DNA of 64,000 bases from Aureispira sp963837355 (lineage in GTDB: Bacteria; Bacteroidota; Bacteroidia; Chitinophagales; Saprospiraceae), in the NCBI GenBank assembly GCA_963837355.1, contig CAWIMY010000003.1, positions 434,001 to 498,000 of the forward strand. Direction: 5' to 3'. Below are positions 1-8,247 of the stretch, in pieces. Position numbers and translations under genes: made by a program. Position 1 is the first letter of the stretch; the number at the start of each line of letters is the position of its first letter. The notes beneath the pieces are model-generated. The model did no database searches, was not told where the DNA came from, and saw only the letters and a program-made list of their open reading frames with translations.

Positions 1-1
1 G

Positions 2-73
2 CAATTGTGGCCGCAAGATGGGGGCGATGGGTTTTATATGGCCTTGTTGAAACGAGAAGAGACAGTTTGGTAG
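2..73 (+). CDS. C-terminal end of RsmB-like 16S rRNA (cytosine-C5) methyltransferase, partial
   Basis: Only the last 23 codons are in the window, ending at a TAG at 71-73. The peptide contains LWPQDGGDGFYMALLKR, which resembles the closing strand of RsmB/NOP2-type m5C methyltransferases, where a WP-x-DGFF-x-A-x-L-x-R pattern is the usual C-terminus. These enzymes methylate a cytosine in rRNA using S-adenosylmethionine. The catalytic cysteines would lie upstream and cannot be seen. The match is short, so the family call is moderate and the exact RNA target is unknown. Confidence 0.5.
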   Translation, partial: QLWPQDGGDGFYMALLKREETVW

Positions 74-92
74 GATGGTTTTACGAATTTGG

Positions 93-137
93 TGCTGTTG
101 CGTCCTGCTTGGCTTATTGGGGCAGGATGCAACAGCA
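93..137. terminator. Strong hairpin between convergent genes
   Basis: Positions 93-108 and 122-137 form a 16-bp stem with one G-U wobble and a 13-nt loop. It lies between the stop of the plus-strand methyltransferase tail and the stop of the minus-strand lipoprotein, where a bidirectional terminator is expected. There is no clear T-run on either side, so termination is inferred from placement. Confidence 0.45.
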
Positions 138-149
138 TCTTACATGCTA

Positions 150-689
150 TTACTTTGGTTGGGCTAATTGAGCCGTGAGTTCTTTATTTTTTTCTTCTAA
201 TAAGCTTCCAAAAGTGCGGTTGACTACAGACGCTTGCATGGATCCCCCCTCGTAGCGGGCACCTGCTTGACGTGCCTTTTGTTGGGCATCTTCTAGAAAT
301 ACCAATATTTCCTGCAAAAACGCTTCTTGCTGGGCAGGATGTTGGGCGAGGTGTTCTTCTATCAACGTGCGCAGTTCTTTTTCGACCAAACAAGCCGCGA
401 CTTGGCTACAGACGTTCATTTCCAATTGATTGTCCCCACCAAAGGAACAATCGACTAAGTCGCTGGTATCACCATAGAAAGCGACCATAAAAGGCTCTTC
501 GGAGACCACATCACAGTTGTCCTTCCCTCTGATATAAAGATCCATAGAATCTTGCAAGGCTTGAATAGCAGGCGAAACGATGGACGCGGCTATGCTTGGC
601 GGAGTTGTGGGTAGCGTGGCAGATGGCGTGTCGCTAGAATCACATTGCACACCAAGCAATCCGAGGAAAAGTAGGCAATAAATTTTCAT
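150..689 (-). CDS. Putative lipoprotein of unknown function
   Basis: The reading frame is open from 779, but the start at 689 (MKIYCLLFLGLLGVQC) fits better because it begins directly with a hydrophobic signal segment ending in a cysteine. The -1 residue is Gln, which is not a classic lipobox residue, so lipidation is probable rather than certain. A Thr/Pro/Ser-rich linker follows. The mature part has four spaced cysteines in the first half and a long charged helical tail rich in Glu, Gln and Ala. The extra upstream codons also run into the inverted-repeat element that starts at 744. I do not recognise the family. Confidence 0.6.
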   Translation of the reverse strand: MKIYCLLFLGLLGVQCDSSDTPSATLPTTPPSIAASIVSPAIQALQDSMDLYIRGKDNCDVVSEEPFMVAFYGDTSDLVDCSFGGDNQLEMNVCSQVAACLVEKELRTLIEEHLAQHPAQQEAFLQEILVFLEDAQQKARQAGARYEGGSMQASVVNRTFGSLLEEKNKELTAQLAQPK

Positions 690-743
690 GTTTGTTCGTT
701 TTTGTAGCAATACCATACTTCTCTTTTTATAATTTTCTAACTC

Positions 744-1069
744 AGTACAGTGTAACAGAAGTTTTCCTACAAATAACAATAGCTAAAGTAAAAGCAATTG
801 CCACGGATTTGAATGGGCATTGCAGGGAGCTGGATAAGCGAACCGCCTTTTTGTGAGACGGTATTTTTATCTTTGATAAAAATAAAACCTCTCTTGTTTG
901 AGCCGAAGGCGAGTTTGGGAGGTTTAGACGAGCGAAAAAGGCTGTTTGCCCAGCTCCTTGCTTTAGCCCTAGCCTTTTTTGGTTACTTTTTTTGGCAATG
1001 AAAAAAAGTGACACCCAGTCTACTTAAAACAATATACCCTCTGTTCAAAAACTTCTGTTACACGGTACT
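744..1069. mobile_element. MITE-like inverted-repeat element, copy 1
   Basis: The element is about 326 bp and is bounded by 22-bp terminal inverted repeats: agtacagtgtaacagaagtt at the left and its complement at the right, with one mismatch. A second, nearly identical copy lies at 52133-52457. In the copies compared by eye the internal differences are a G/A change and a 1-bp indel near 920-930. It has no transposase and no convincing coding frame, as expected of a non-autonomous element. At the right end the sequence acacggtact-a-agtaccgtgt (1060-1080) is a perfect palindrome around one A, as if a second terminal repeat began there. Confidence 0.75.
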
Positions 1070-1232
1070 AAGTACCGTGTATTTCGTAAACTACTGCTTT
1101 TTTGTGGTAGACCATTTGCGCGCTATTTTAAGTCATGCGTATTCCCGCTTCAAAAGTCGTTTTTTTGTAAAATTTCTGTGTACTTTCATGCCGCCCCCAT
1201 TCAAGCCCCATAACTATTCAAAATAACCATCA

Positions 1233-1610
1233 ATGAATAACAAGATTTTAGCAGCCAGCTTGTCCCTATGCTTAACTATTGGTTTAGTCGCTTGCGGCGA
1301 CAACAATTCGACAGACGTAGAAGACATCACGTACGATTGCACGAGCAGTACACCCACCTATACGACCGATATTAAGCCTATTATGGATAGCCAATGTGCT
1401 ACCAGTGGTTGCCACGATGCCACTACTAGAGCCGAGGGCATCGACTTGAGTACTTACGCTTCCGTTTCAGGGGCAGCCTCTGAGAAGAAATTCAGAGGAA
1501 GCATAGAGCATCTTTCAGGCTATAAAGAAATGCCCGAGCGAGCGAGTAAATTACCTGACTCTGATTTGCAAAAAATATATTGTTGGATCGAGAGCGGCAA
1601 ACCGCAATAG
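1233..1610 (+). CDS. Putative c-type cytochrome-like lipoprotein
   Basis: The 125-residue product starts with a signal peptide ending in a good lipobox (GLVAC at about residue 21), so it is probably a lipoprotein. The mature part contains CATSGCH, a C-x4-C-H arrangement that resembles a heme c attachment site, preceded by TDIKPIMDSQ, and later a KEMPERASKLPDSDL segment followed by IYCWIESG. This layout matches small cytochrome c-like domains common in Bacteroidota lipoproteins, where a Met in the MP motif can be the distal heme ligand. The four-residue spacing differs from the usual CxxCH. Electron transfer is inferred from the motif only. Confidence 0.65.
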   Translation: MNNKILAASLSLCLTIGLVACGDNNSTDVEDITYDCTSSTPTYTTDIKPIMDSQCATSGCHDATTRAEGIDLSTYASVSGAASEKKFRGSIEHLSGYKEMPERASKLPDSDLQKIYCWIESGKPQ

Positions 1611-1644
1611 AGCGTTCCGTACTTTGGCAGGGCACTACGGTACC

Positions 1645-1809
1645 TTACCAAAAGTCTGCCACTACTGCAAACAACTCCTCGCAATAAAAGGGGGCGTTGT
1701 CCTCCTCCTCTACTTCAAAGTAAAAACGCTGCACCAGCGTATCTTTCTCTTGAGCAGTCAAGACGAGTACCCAGCACAAAAGTCCACAAACAAGGTGAAA
1801 TTTTCTCAT
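1645..1809 (-). CDS. Small secreted peptide, 54 residues
   Basis: The frame begins with MRKFHLVCGLLCWVLVLTAQ, a convincing signal peptide with a likely cleavage after Ala19 or Gln20. About 34 acidic and aromatic residues follow, with one cysteine, and the last residues are VVADFW before TAA at 1645-1647. The shadow frame on the plus strand shows no protein-like character. The gene lies opposite its neighbours, alone between two plus-strand genes. It could be a true microprotein or the truncated start of a larger secreted protein. I do not recognise a family. Confidence 0.5.
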   Translation of the reverse strand: MRKFHLVCGLLCWVLVLTAQEKDTLVQRFYFEVEEEDNAPFYCEELFAVVADFW

Positions 1810-1847
1810 AACAAGTGTTCAAAAGTGACTTTACCCAGCCATAAAAA

Positions 1848-1878
1848 TGCCCCTAATTCTACCACAGAATCAGGGGCA
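1848..1878 (-). promoter_or_regulatory. Hairpin upstream of the small secreted peptide gene
   Basis: The arms tgcccctaattct and agaatcaggggca form a 13-bp stem with one mismatch. Read on the minus strand a T-rich stretch follows at once, so it looks like an intrinsic terminator or attenuator. No minus-strand gene is visible upstream, and the small ORF starts 39 nt downstream. A role as a leader attenuator is a guess. Confidence 0.35.
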
Positions 1879-2191
1879 GGATGGGCAAACTAATTAGGTC
1901 TTGCCTTCCTATCGTTTATCAGTAGCGCTAGCTTTCTATTGTTATAAAAAAGGCGCAGTATTGGCGGTTAACTTCTTGAAAAACGAGAGCTACGGCCATA
2001 TAGTTGGGAAATCCCCTAAAGCAACCAAAAATAAAGTTAGAGAACATAAAGGTGCACAAATTTTGCCCCTTCGCTAACGGCGAGCGGTCTCTTTTGCGCC
2101 TTACACGCCTTATAAAAAATGCCTTCTACTAGAAAGAAATGTATGATAATTTATACCTTTACTTACAAAGTAAAACCAAACACAGCAATAA

Positions 2192-3649
2192 TTGAAAGCA
2201 AAAGTACTTCTTGACCTATTCACGCCCAAAGAACACCTACTTTTTGAAAAAACTGTCATCAGACTCCACAAGCGCAAGCGCCTAAAAAAATTATATCAAG
2301 TCCTCAAAAAAGAGCTTCCCCCCAGCAAAGAAGTGCTTTACAAAAAGGTTTTTGAAGTCCCTTACGAGGACAAAAAAGATGCCTTGCTACGCAATGAATT
2401 ACGGCTATTGAGCAATGCGGTTGAATTATTCCTAGTACAACAACGGGAGTTAGCACAGATAAATTTACAGCAGTACGCCACCAAACTTTCCCTCCTACAC
2501 ATCTATGCCGAGCGGCAACAATGGGATTATTTTGAGCAATTGTGGCAGCGGCTTTACAAAACAGCCGTGCAAGAACAAGTCTACCAACAGCAAATCGAAT
2601 TGGTACAGCTGTGGCTAAAAGAAAAATTACTGATAGGAGAAAATTCCGAAGCCCTGTTTCAAGAAATAAAAACACAACTAAACATTACCCAAACTGCCAT
2701 CTGGGCTCGTTTTCAGGAAGAATATTACCGTTTACGAGTCAAGCAGGGATTTGTAGAGCGCAATTTATACGCCCTCAATCCGCGTTACAACGCCACCTTG
2801 CCCGATTATCCTGCTCCCAGCCCGATGCCGTTGCCCAATCAACCAAGCATTAACTTTTTGCGCCTGTGGGCAGACAGTTACTTGCTTCATGGTAGTGATA
2901 AAATCCAACAGCTGGAACAAGCGTTGGACTACGAACCTTATTTGCAGCAGCATGCCGCTTATCATGATTTATACGACGATACGATTTCTATAAGAAGCAA
3001 CATTGCCATTGAATATTTTTTGCAAAAGAAATACGCCCAAGCCAACGTAACCTATCAACAACTATTGGTTCGAATAAAAGAATTTTCTCCTAACAGAAAA
3101 TCAGCGTTTCTCTACAATTACATGGTCAATTTGGTTTGTTTAGGCAGCTACCAAAAAGCGCTAGACCTCCACCGTGATTACCAAGAGACCTTCTCAGAAA
3201 ATGACCGCGTCAAATACCGCGCCCTCTACTTCAAAGCTTGGGCACACATCTTATTGAAGCAATACCCACAGGCTTTAGATGTAGTCCTAAAAAGCCAACC
3301 ACAGGATCGCCCCCACCAGGATGCCATTTATGGGCGCATGCTCCTCAGTATTTTATACAGTATGTTAGGCGAGCTAGAAATGGCCGAACGGGAGTTGTAC
3401 AACATCAAACAAAAACACCAATACAACGCCTTGCAAGAGCCCTTTTTTGTCGGTTGTGCTGGCTTTTTTTATCGCTTGGCGCAAGTGCGTTACTTACCGC
3501 CCTCAGATAAGAAAAAACAAAAAATACAGCTGCTCCAAGCCGAGCTGCACGAGCAATACGGGCAAGGGGACAATACAACAGGCTCGACGCTGATGTTGCG
3601 CTGGTTTCAGCAAGTGACGGATAAGCTGTTGGGCAAGGGCATGGAGTAA
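2192..3649 (+). CDS. Helical-repeat (TPR-like) protein of unknown function
   Basis: The 485-residue protein is soluble, with no signal peptide or membrane segment, and starts at a TTG; no ATG lies near that would keep the N-terminal LLDLFTPKEHLLFEKTV segment. From about residue 230 it consists of helix pairs typical of tetratricopeptide repeats, for example YFLQKKYAQANVTYQQLL and AWAHILLKQYPQALDVVL, with Tyr, Ala and Pro at TPR-like spacing. Such folds hold protein partners. The N-terminal 80 residues are rich in Lys and Leu. No partner can be named from the neighbours. Confidence 0.65.
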   Translation: MKAKVLLDLFTPKEHLLFEKTVIRLHKRKRLKKLYQVLKKELPPSKEVLYKKVFEVPYEDKKDALLRNELRLLSNAVELFLVQQRELAQINLQQYATKLSLLHIYAERQQWDYFEQLWQRLYKTAVQEQVYQQQIELVQLWLKEKLLIGENSEALFQEIKTQLNITQTAIWARFQEEYYRLRVKQGFVERNLYALNPRYNATLPDYPAPSPMPLPNQPSINFLRLWADSYLLHGSDKIQQLEQALDYEPYLQQHAAYHDLYDDTISIRSNIAIEYFLQKKYAQANVTYQQLLVRIKEFSPNRKSAFLYNYMVNLVCLGSYQKALDLHRDYQETFSENDRVKYRALYFKAWAHILLKQYPQALDVVLKSQPQDRPHQDAIYGRMLLSILYSMLGELEMAERELYNIKQKHQYNALQEPFFVGCAGFFYRLAQVRYLPPSDKKKQKIQLLQAELHEQYGQGDNTTGSTLMLRWFQQVTDKLLGKGME

Positions 3650-3694
3650 TAACTCCTATCCATCAATACTGCAACAATTCTACAAAAACAAAAA

Positions 3695-3725
3695 AAGGGA
3701 CAACACCTAGCCGATGTTGTCCCTT
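3695..3725. terminator. Bidirectional intrinsic terminator
   Basis: The arms aagggacaaca and tgttgtccctt form a perfect 11-bp stem with a 9-nt loop. There is an A-run on the left and a T-rich stretch on the right, so it can serve both the plus-strand repeat-protein gene and the minus-strand aminotransferase gene that converge here. Confidence 0.85.
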
Positions 3726-3753
3726 CTCTATTATTCCTAAAAAAATAAGCGCA

Positions 3754-4947
3754 CTACGCCATACGCTCCACAGCGGCCCGAATCCGCTTGATCGCCTCGC
3801 GCAATTGCTCCTCGGAGGTCGCATAAGCCACACGGACACAATCATCCGCCCCAAAAGCTTCGCCTGCTACAATCGCCACATGCGCTTCGTGCAAAATGTA
3901 TTCACAAAACTCACTGGAATTGTTAATTACCTTGCCGTCTACCGATTTGCCATAGAGGGCGCTGATGTTAGGAAAAACATAAAAAGCGCCTTCGGGGTGG
4001 TTGACTTGAAAGCCCTCAATTTCCTGTAAGAGTCCGAGTACCAAATCGCGGCGGCGACGGAAAGCCTTGGTCATCTCGTAGGTCGGCGTCATATCGGCCA
4101 ACAGGGCATCCGCAGCGGCTTTTTGGCCAAAGGAATTGGCACCTGACGTAAACTGCCCTTGCATTTTGCTGCAAGCGTCTGCAATCCATTGAGGCGCAGC
4201 CATGTAGCCCAAGCGCCAGCCCGTCATTGAGAAGCCTTTAGAAAAGCCATTGATAACAATGCAACGGTCTTTTAGTTGCTCAAAATTGGCAATACTGCTG
4301 TGGCCTTCTTCTAAGAAATTAATGTATTCGTAAATCTCATCCGAGGCCACTAAAATATCAGGGTACCGCTCTAGGACTTCGACCAATGGAGCAAAATCTT
4401 CTTTGGTATAAACCGTTCCTGTGGGATTACAGGGCGAGGAGAATAAAATCATCCGTGTTTTATCCGTAATCGCAGCTTCTAATTGGTCGGCCGTCACCTT
4501 AAAATCATTATCAATAGAAGCATTGACAAAAACAGGGACGGCTCCACTGAGTATAATAATTTCCTTGTACGACACCCAATAAGGCGCAAAAACAATCACT
4601 TCGTCCCCTTCGTTGAGCAACGAAAGGGCTACATTGGCAATGGACTGCTTGGCTCCGTTGGAGACCACAATTTGGCTGGCTTTAAAATCCAATTGATTGT
4701 CGCGTTTGAGTTTGGTAACAATTGCTTCGCGCAATTCGATTAGACCTGGGACAGGCGTATACTTGGTATAACCGTCCGCCAAGGCTTTGTTGGCGGCCTG
4801 CTTGATGTGTTCGGGCGTATCAAAATCTGGTTCGCCTAAGCTCAAACTAATGACTTCATGCCCTTGCTCTTGTAGCTCGCGCGCCAATTGTGCCATTTTG
4901 ATAGTGGCAGACTCTGTCATATTTTTTAACCGATCAGAAACGTACAT
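3754..4947 (-). CDS. aspC: Aspartate aminotransferase-type class I aminotransferase
   Basis: This 397-residue enzyme belongs to fold type I PLP aminotransferases, group Ib aspartate or prephenate aminotransferases, which move amino groups between aspartate and 2-oxoglutarate in the cytoplasm. Visible signatures are SLGEPDFDTP near residue 37, SNGAKQ at 96-101, SPCNPTG at 171-177, ASDEIYEY at 201-208 and GFSKGFSMTGWRLGY with PLP-binding Lys237. Length is normal for the family. It precedes nothing obvious in a shared pathway: mazG lies 75 bp upstream on the same strand and could be co-transcribed. Specificity between aspartate, glutamate and prephenate cannot be read from the motifs. Confidence 0.9.
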   Translation of the reverse strand: MYVSDRLKNMTESATIKMAQLARELQEQGHEVISLSLGEPDFDTPEHIKQAANKALADGYTKYTPVPGLIELREAIVTKLKRDNQLDFKASQIVVSNGAKQSIANVALSLLNEGDEVIVFAPYWVSYKEIIILSGAVPVFVNASIDNDFKVTADQLEAAITDKTRMILFSSPCNPTGTVYTKEDFAPLVEVLERYPDILVASDEIYEYINFLEEGHSSIANFEQLKDRCIVINGFSKGFSMTGWRLGYMAAPQWIADACSKMQGQFTSGANSFGQKAAADALLADMTPTYEMTKAFRRRRDLVLGLLQEIEGFQVNHPEGAFYVFPNISALYGKSVDGKVINNSSEFCEYILHEAHVAIVAGEAFGADDCVRVAYATSEEQLREAIKRIRAAVERMA

Positions 4948-5022
4948 AATAGTAGTATTGCGTGTGTATGAGTGGAATAGAAAACGTAATTGGGGGCGCT
5001 TAGACGGTAGGGCCTCCCTTTC

Positions 5023-5802
5023 TTATAATTGATTCTTTTTTTCTAATAGCTTGGCTTGATCCCAAAGATCGTCCAATTCTTCGAGCGACAAATCATTGAG
5101 CGCCTTCGGGGCATTTTGTTCCATGTATTGGAAGCGTCGAATAAATTTTTTATTGGTCTTTTCCAAAGCGGCTTCGGGATCAATATTGATAAAGCGCGCA
5201 TAATTAATCAAGGCAAAAATCACGTCGCCAAATTCCGAAGAAATGCGCTCGTTGCCTTCGCGGTCGTCAATACTGACTTGCAATTCGCCCAACTCCTCTT
5301 CCACTTTGTCCCACACCTCTTCGACTTCCTCCCAATCAAACCCCACTTGGCGGACTTTTTCTTGGATGCGGTACGACTTGACCATTGCGGGCAGTGATTT
5401 GGGAACCCCCTGCAAGATAGAAGTTTTACCTTTTTCTTGTAATTTCAACTGTTCCCAATTGCGCTTGACGGTCTCTTCGTCGTTGGCCTCTACATCGCCG
5501 TAAACGTGTGGATGGCGGTGAACCAGCTTATCGCAAACTGTATGGAGTACATCAGTAATGTCAAAGGCCTTTTTTTCGCTGGCAATTTTGGCATAAAAGA
5601 CCAAGTGCAACATCAAATCGCCGATTTCTCCTTTGAGCTCGGTCATGTCTTGGTCGGCAATGGCATCGACTAATTCATAGGTTTCCTCAATGGTCAAAAT
5701 ACTCAAACTCTCTAGAGTTTGCTTGCGATCCCAAGGGCATTTTTCCCTTAGATCATCCATGATATTGAGCAAGCGCTCAAAAGCTTTTAATCGTGCGTCC
5801 AT
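5023..5802 (-). CDS. mazG: Nucleoside triphosphate pyrophosphohydrolase MazG
   Basis: MazG hydrolyses canonical and damaged NTPs and dNTPs to monophosphates and pyrophosphate. The 259-residue product shows the N-terminal signature CPWDRKQTLESL, the metal-binding IEETYEL and the EIGDLMLHLVFYA helix, and a second MazG-like repeat with EEELGEL and SEFGDVIFALINYARF towards the C-terminus. Two tandem domains and this length match the full-size family. The gene stands upstream of the aminotransferase on the same strand, with about 245 bp of non-coding sequence before it. Confidence 0.93.
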   Translation of the reverse strand: MDARLKAFERLLNIMDDLREKCPWDRKQTLESLSILTIEETYELVDAIADQDMTELKGEIGDLMLHLVFYAKIASEKKAFDITDVLHTVCDKLVHRHPHVYGDVEANDEETVKRNWEQLKLQEKGKTSILQGVPKSLPAMVKSYRIQEKVRQVGFDWEEVEEVWDKVEEELGELQVSIDDREGNERISSEFGDVIFALINYARFINIDPEAALEKTNKKFIRRFQYMEQNAPKALNDLSLEELDDLWDQAKLLEKKNQL

Positions 5803-6048
5803 TTATCTGTTAGCTAATTAAGAACGTGGCGGCTGTCTTTTTTTGTAGGCTCTACAAGCCTAGGCCATCCCTTAAAGGTAGGAAAGAAGTTTTTTACTTC
5901 GCACAATTACGCGTTTATTTTATTTCCTATTTCTACGCCGCTCCCCCAAAAAAATATGCTGTAATTATTCAGCGCGTTTAAACCTTTACTTACTTTAGGT
6001 ATCCTATTAGAGTAACGCTCTACGCTTCTCCTTTCAAAAACTATTCTT

Positions 6049-6246
6049 TTGACACCTTCTTCCACTGAACTTTTAGCCGCTGTTAGCCAAGGAGATAGAG
6101 CTGCCTTTCAGCAGCTCTATGAGCGTTTTTCTGCCAACGTTTACAGCACAGCGTTGAGTTATGCCCAACAATACGCAGGTTTCAACCAATTTGTTGATAA
6201 AGCGATAGACATCCTACTACAGCGCAAAGGTAAGAAAAGAGATTAA
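6049..6246 (+). pseudogene. Remnant of an ECF-type sigma factor
   Basis: The first 40 residues (LLAAVSQGDRAAFQQLYERF and on to ALSYAQQ) read like the start of sigma-70 region 2 in ECF sigma factors. The next stretch, VDKAIDILLQRKGKKRD, resembles the NKAIDFLRKRKRKKR segment that normally lies about 40 residues later, after the EDAEDVTQDVF helix. That helix, and everything after region 2 including the region 4 DNA-binding domain, is missing. An internal deletion plus loss of the C-terminus is the simplest reading. The start is a TTG. A functional mini-protein is unlikely. Confidence 0.55.
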
Positions 6247-6314
6247 ATAGGCTTTTTCTTCTATGCTGTTAACAACGGGCAATAGAAGGCTAACGGCTAT
6301 AATTTTTAAGATAG

Positions 6315-6349
6315 AACGACAATTTGCTTTCCGCGAATGTCGTTTTTTT
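6315..6349 (+). terminator. Intrinsic terminator after the sigma remnant
   Basis: The arms aacgaca and tgtcgtt flank a 16-nt loop that can pair further, and a run of seven T follows. The placement after the sigma-factor remnant and about 110 bp before the next gene fits an intrinsic terminator left from the original gene. Confidence 0.6.
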
Positions 6350-6456
6350 AGTTATTTTACAGCGCAATGGATGGCGTTGTTATCGAAGGTATTGTATTAG
6401 TAACTACGCCGCCTTGTTTGTTGTTTTATACTACTCGTTGCCTTAATTATTGAGCG

Positions 6457-8235
6457 ATGCCTACTGTTTCGACCTATACCACCCGTCCCCTTACCCTCCA
6501 ACATGTTGATGCTGTTTTACGGCTCGCAGAGGAACAAATGGGGCGGGGCTTTTTGTCTAATACTACCTTATTGAGCTACCTCCACCACGCCGACCGTTTT
6601 GGACAAGTAGTGGTTGAGCACGAGAAAGTGCTGGGCTTTTCGCTAATGGAAGTATTGCCCCGCGCCCAATTGGCGCAGCGTCTGCATGGAGCTGAACAGT
6701 GGTTTTTGGCCTATTTTGCAGCCTACGACTACTTGGGCTACCGCTCGCTAACGGCCGTTACAGCGTCGGCAAAAGGAAAAGGCGTGGCCAGTTGCTTAGT
6801 CCGTGAAGGGCTAGAAGCACTTTCCAAACGCGTAAAGGTCGTGGTATGTGATGCGTGGATCTCTAATACCACTTCTATCAAAAACATTCTAACCAGAAAC
6901 GGCTATCGTGCGCTACGCGAATTTCCTGATTTTTGGAAAAAAGACAGCTTGGCGCAAGGGTATATTTGTGACCAGTGTGGCGCTCCTCCTTGTCGCTGTA
7001 CGGCCGTTATCTATGGTTGTTTTTTTGATGCGCCCAAGGCGAATTGGTGGGAACGGGCAGATTTAGGGTACCGTACGCAACAGCTCCATTTAGCCGATCA
7101 TAATCTGTTGGCTTTCGCCCAAAACAAAGCAACGCCCTTTTATTTGTACAGCTTGCCCCGCATTCAGGCCAACTACGAACGCTTGGCAAAAGCGCTGGAG
7201 GCGACGGGTATTTCTTACCAAATTCACTATGCCATGAAGGCGAACCGCCACGCGGCCATCTTGAGCCACTTGCGCAGCCACACCACAGCGGGCATCGATG
7301 TGTGTTCTCCTAGAGAATTGCAACACGCCTTGCAGTTGGGTTTTGAGCCCGAACAAATTACTTATACAAATACCTCTGTCTCTGCCAGTGACCTCGCCAT
7401 TTTAGCACAACATCCTACTATTGCCCTCAATTTAGACGCTCTAAGCACAGTGCGGCGTTTTGATCCCTTGGTAGAAGAACGCGCCATTGGCATTCGCATC
7501 AATTCGGATGTAGGTATGGCGTATGCCGAATCACTAGAATATGCAGGGCGCAAAACCTTTAAATTTGGGGTTTACCAAGAGCAATGGGCCGAATTGAAGG
7601 AACTTGTTGAGCGCAGTAATTTAACGGTTACAACCGTTCATTGTCATGCAGGATCGGGCTTTTTGAGCAACCAACTCCCACGCTTAGCCGCTATTTTTGA
7701 AGCGATTGATGCCTTTTTAGACTTGTTTCCGCAGGTCGATACCTTGAATTTGGGCGGTGGCTTAGGGGTTCCGCAAGAGCAAGGAGATATCCCCTTGGAC
7801 GTGGAGCATTGGGCGCAGTTGGTGGCCGATTATGCCCGCCCGCGCGGCTTGGCGTTGCGCTTTGAGCCAGGAGATTATTTGGTCAAAGATGCAGGGGTCT
7901 TGATTACGCAAGTGAATACCTTAGAACACAAACGCGGGGAACTGTTTGTCGGTGTTGATACAGGCATGAATATGAATTATGAGCCAGCGTATTATAATAT
8001 GAATCTAGAACCTGTCCCCCTTCAACAAGCACCTGATGGACAGTTACTAAAAGGCTATTTGGCAGGCAATATTAATGAGCCTGTGGATTTATTGTCTGCT
8101 TATCGCGAACTGCCGCCTTTGCAAGAAGGCGATTATTTAGCATTGCTGAATACAGGCGGCTATGGCGCTTCGCCCAGCTCTGACCATTGTATGCGCGGCG
8201 ATTTTCAGGAGTATGTTGTTTACCATAAAAAATAG
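6457..8235 (+). CDS. Fusion of GNAT acetyltransferase and type III PLP decarboxylase
   Basis: Residues 1-165 form a GNAT acyltransferase domain, with an acetyl-CoA loop at TASAKGKGVASCLVREGL. A short cysteine cluster, ICDQCGAPPCRCTAV, follows and could hold a metal. Residues 200-592 are an alanine-racemase-fold decarboxylase related to diaminopimelate and ornithine decarboxylases: FYLYSLPRIQANY, the PLP lysine K261 in HYAMKAN, HCHAGSGF, LNLGGGLG and RFEPGDYLV, with CMRGDF near the end where DapDC has its catalytic Cys/Glu loop. The last motif is unlike classic lysA, so the substrate is probably a different amino acid. The next gene starts 12 bp later, which suggests an operon. This is a biosynthetic enzyme of unknown product. 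Confidence 0.75.
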   Translation: MPTVSTYTTRPLTLQHVDAVLRLAEEQMGRGFLSNTTLLSYLHHADRFGQVVVEHEKVLGFSLMEVLPRAQLAQRLHGAEQWFLAYFAAYDYLGYRSLTAVTASAKGKGVASCLVREGLEALSKRVKVVVCDAWISNTTSIKNILTRNGYRALREFPDFWKKDSLAQGYICDQCGAPPCRCTAVIYGCFFDAPKANWWERADLGYRTQQLHLADHNLLAFAQNKATPFYLYSLPRIQANYERLAKALEATGISYQIHYAMKANRHAAILSHLRSHTTAGIDVCSPRELQHALQLGFEPEQITYTNTSVSASDLAILAQHPTIALNLDALSTVRRFDPLVEERAIGIRINSDVGMAYAESLEYAGRKTFKFGVYQEQWAELKELVERSNLTVTTVHCHAGSGFLSNQLPRLAAIFEAIDAFLDLFPQVDTLNLGGGLGVPQEQGDIPLDVEHWAQLVADYARPRGLALRFEPGDYLVKDAGVLITQVNTLEHKRGELFVGVDTGMNMNYEPAYYNMNLEPVPLQQAPDGQLLKGYLAGNINEPVDLLSAYRELPPLQEGDYLALLNTGGYGASPSSDHCMRGDFQEYVVYHKK

Positions 8236-8247
8236 AATCCTCTTATC

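Noticed and set aside
813..1001. ORF ending in FFGYFFWQ inside the MITE-like element
   Set aside because: The second copy has a one-base indel that breaks this frame, so the element is not under coding constraint.
1624..1893. Plus-strand ORF of 89 codons
   Set aside because: Composition is not protein-like, and the minus strand of the same bases encodes a convincing signal peptide.
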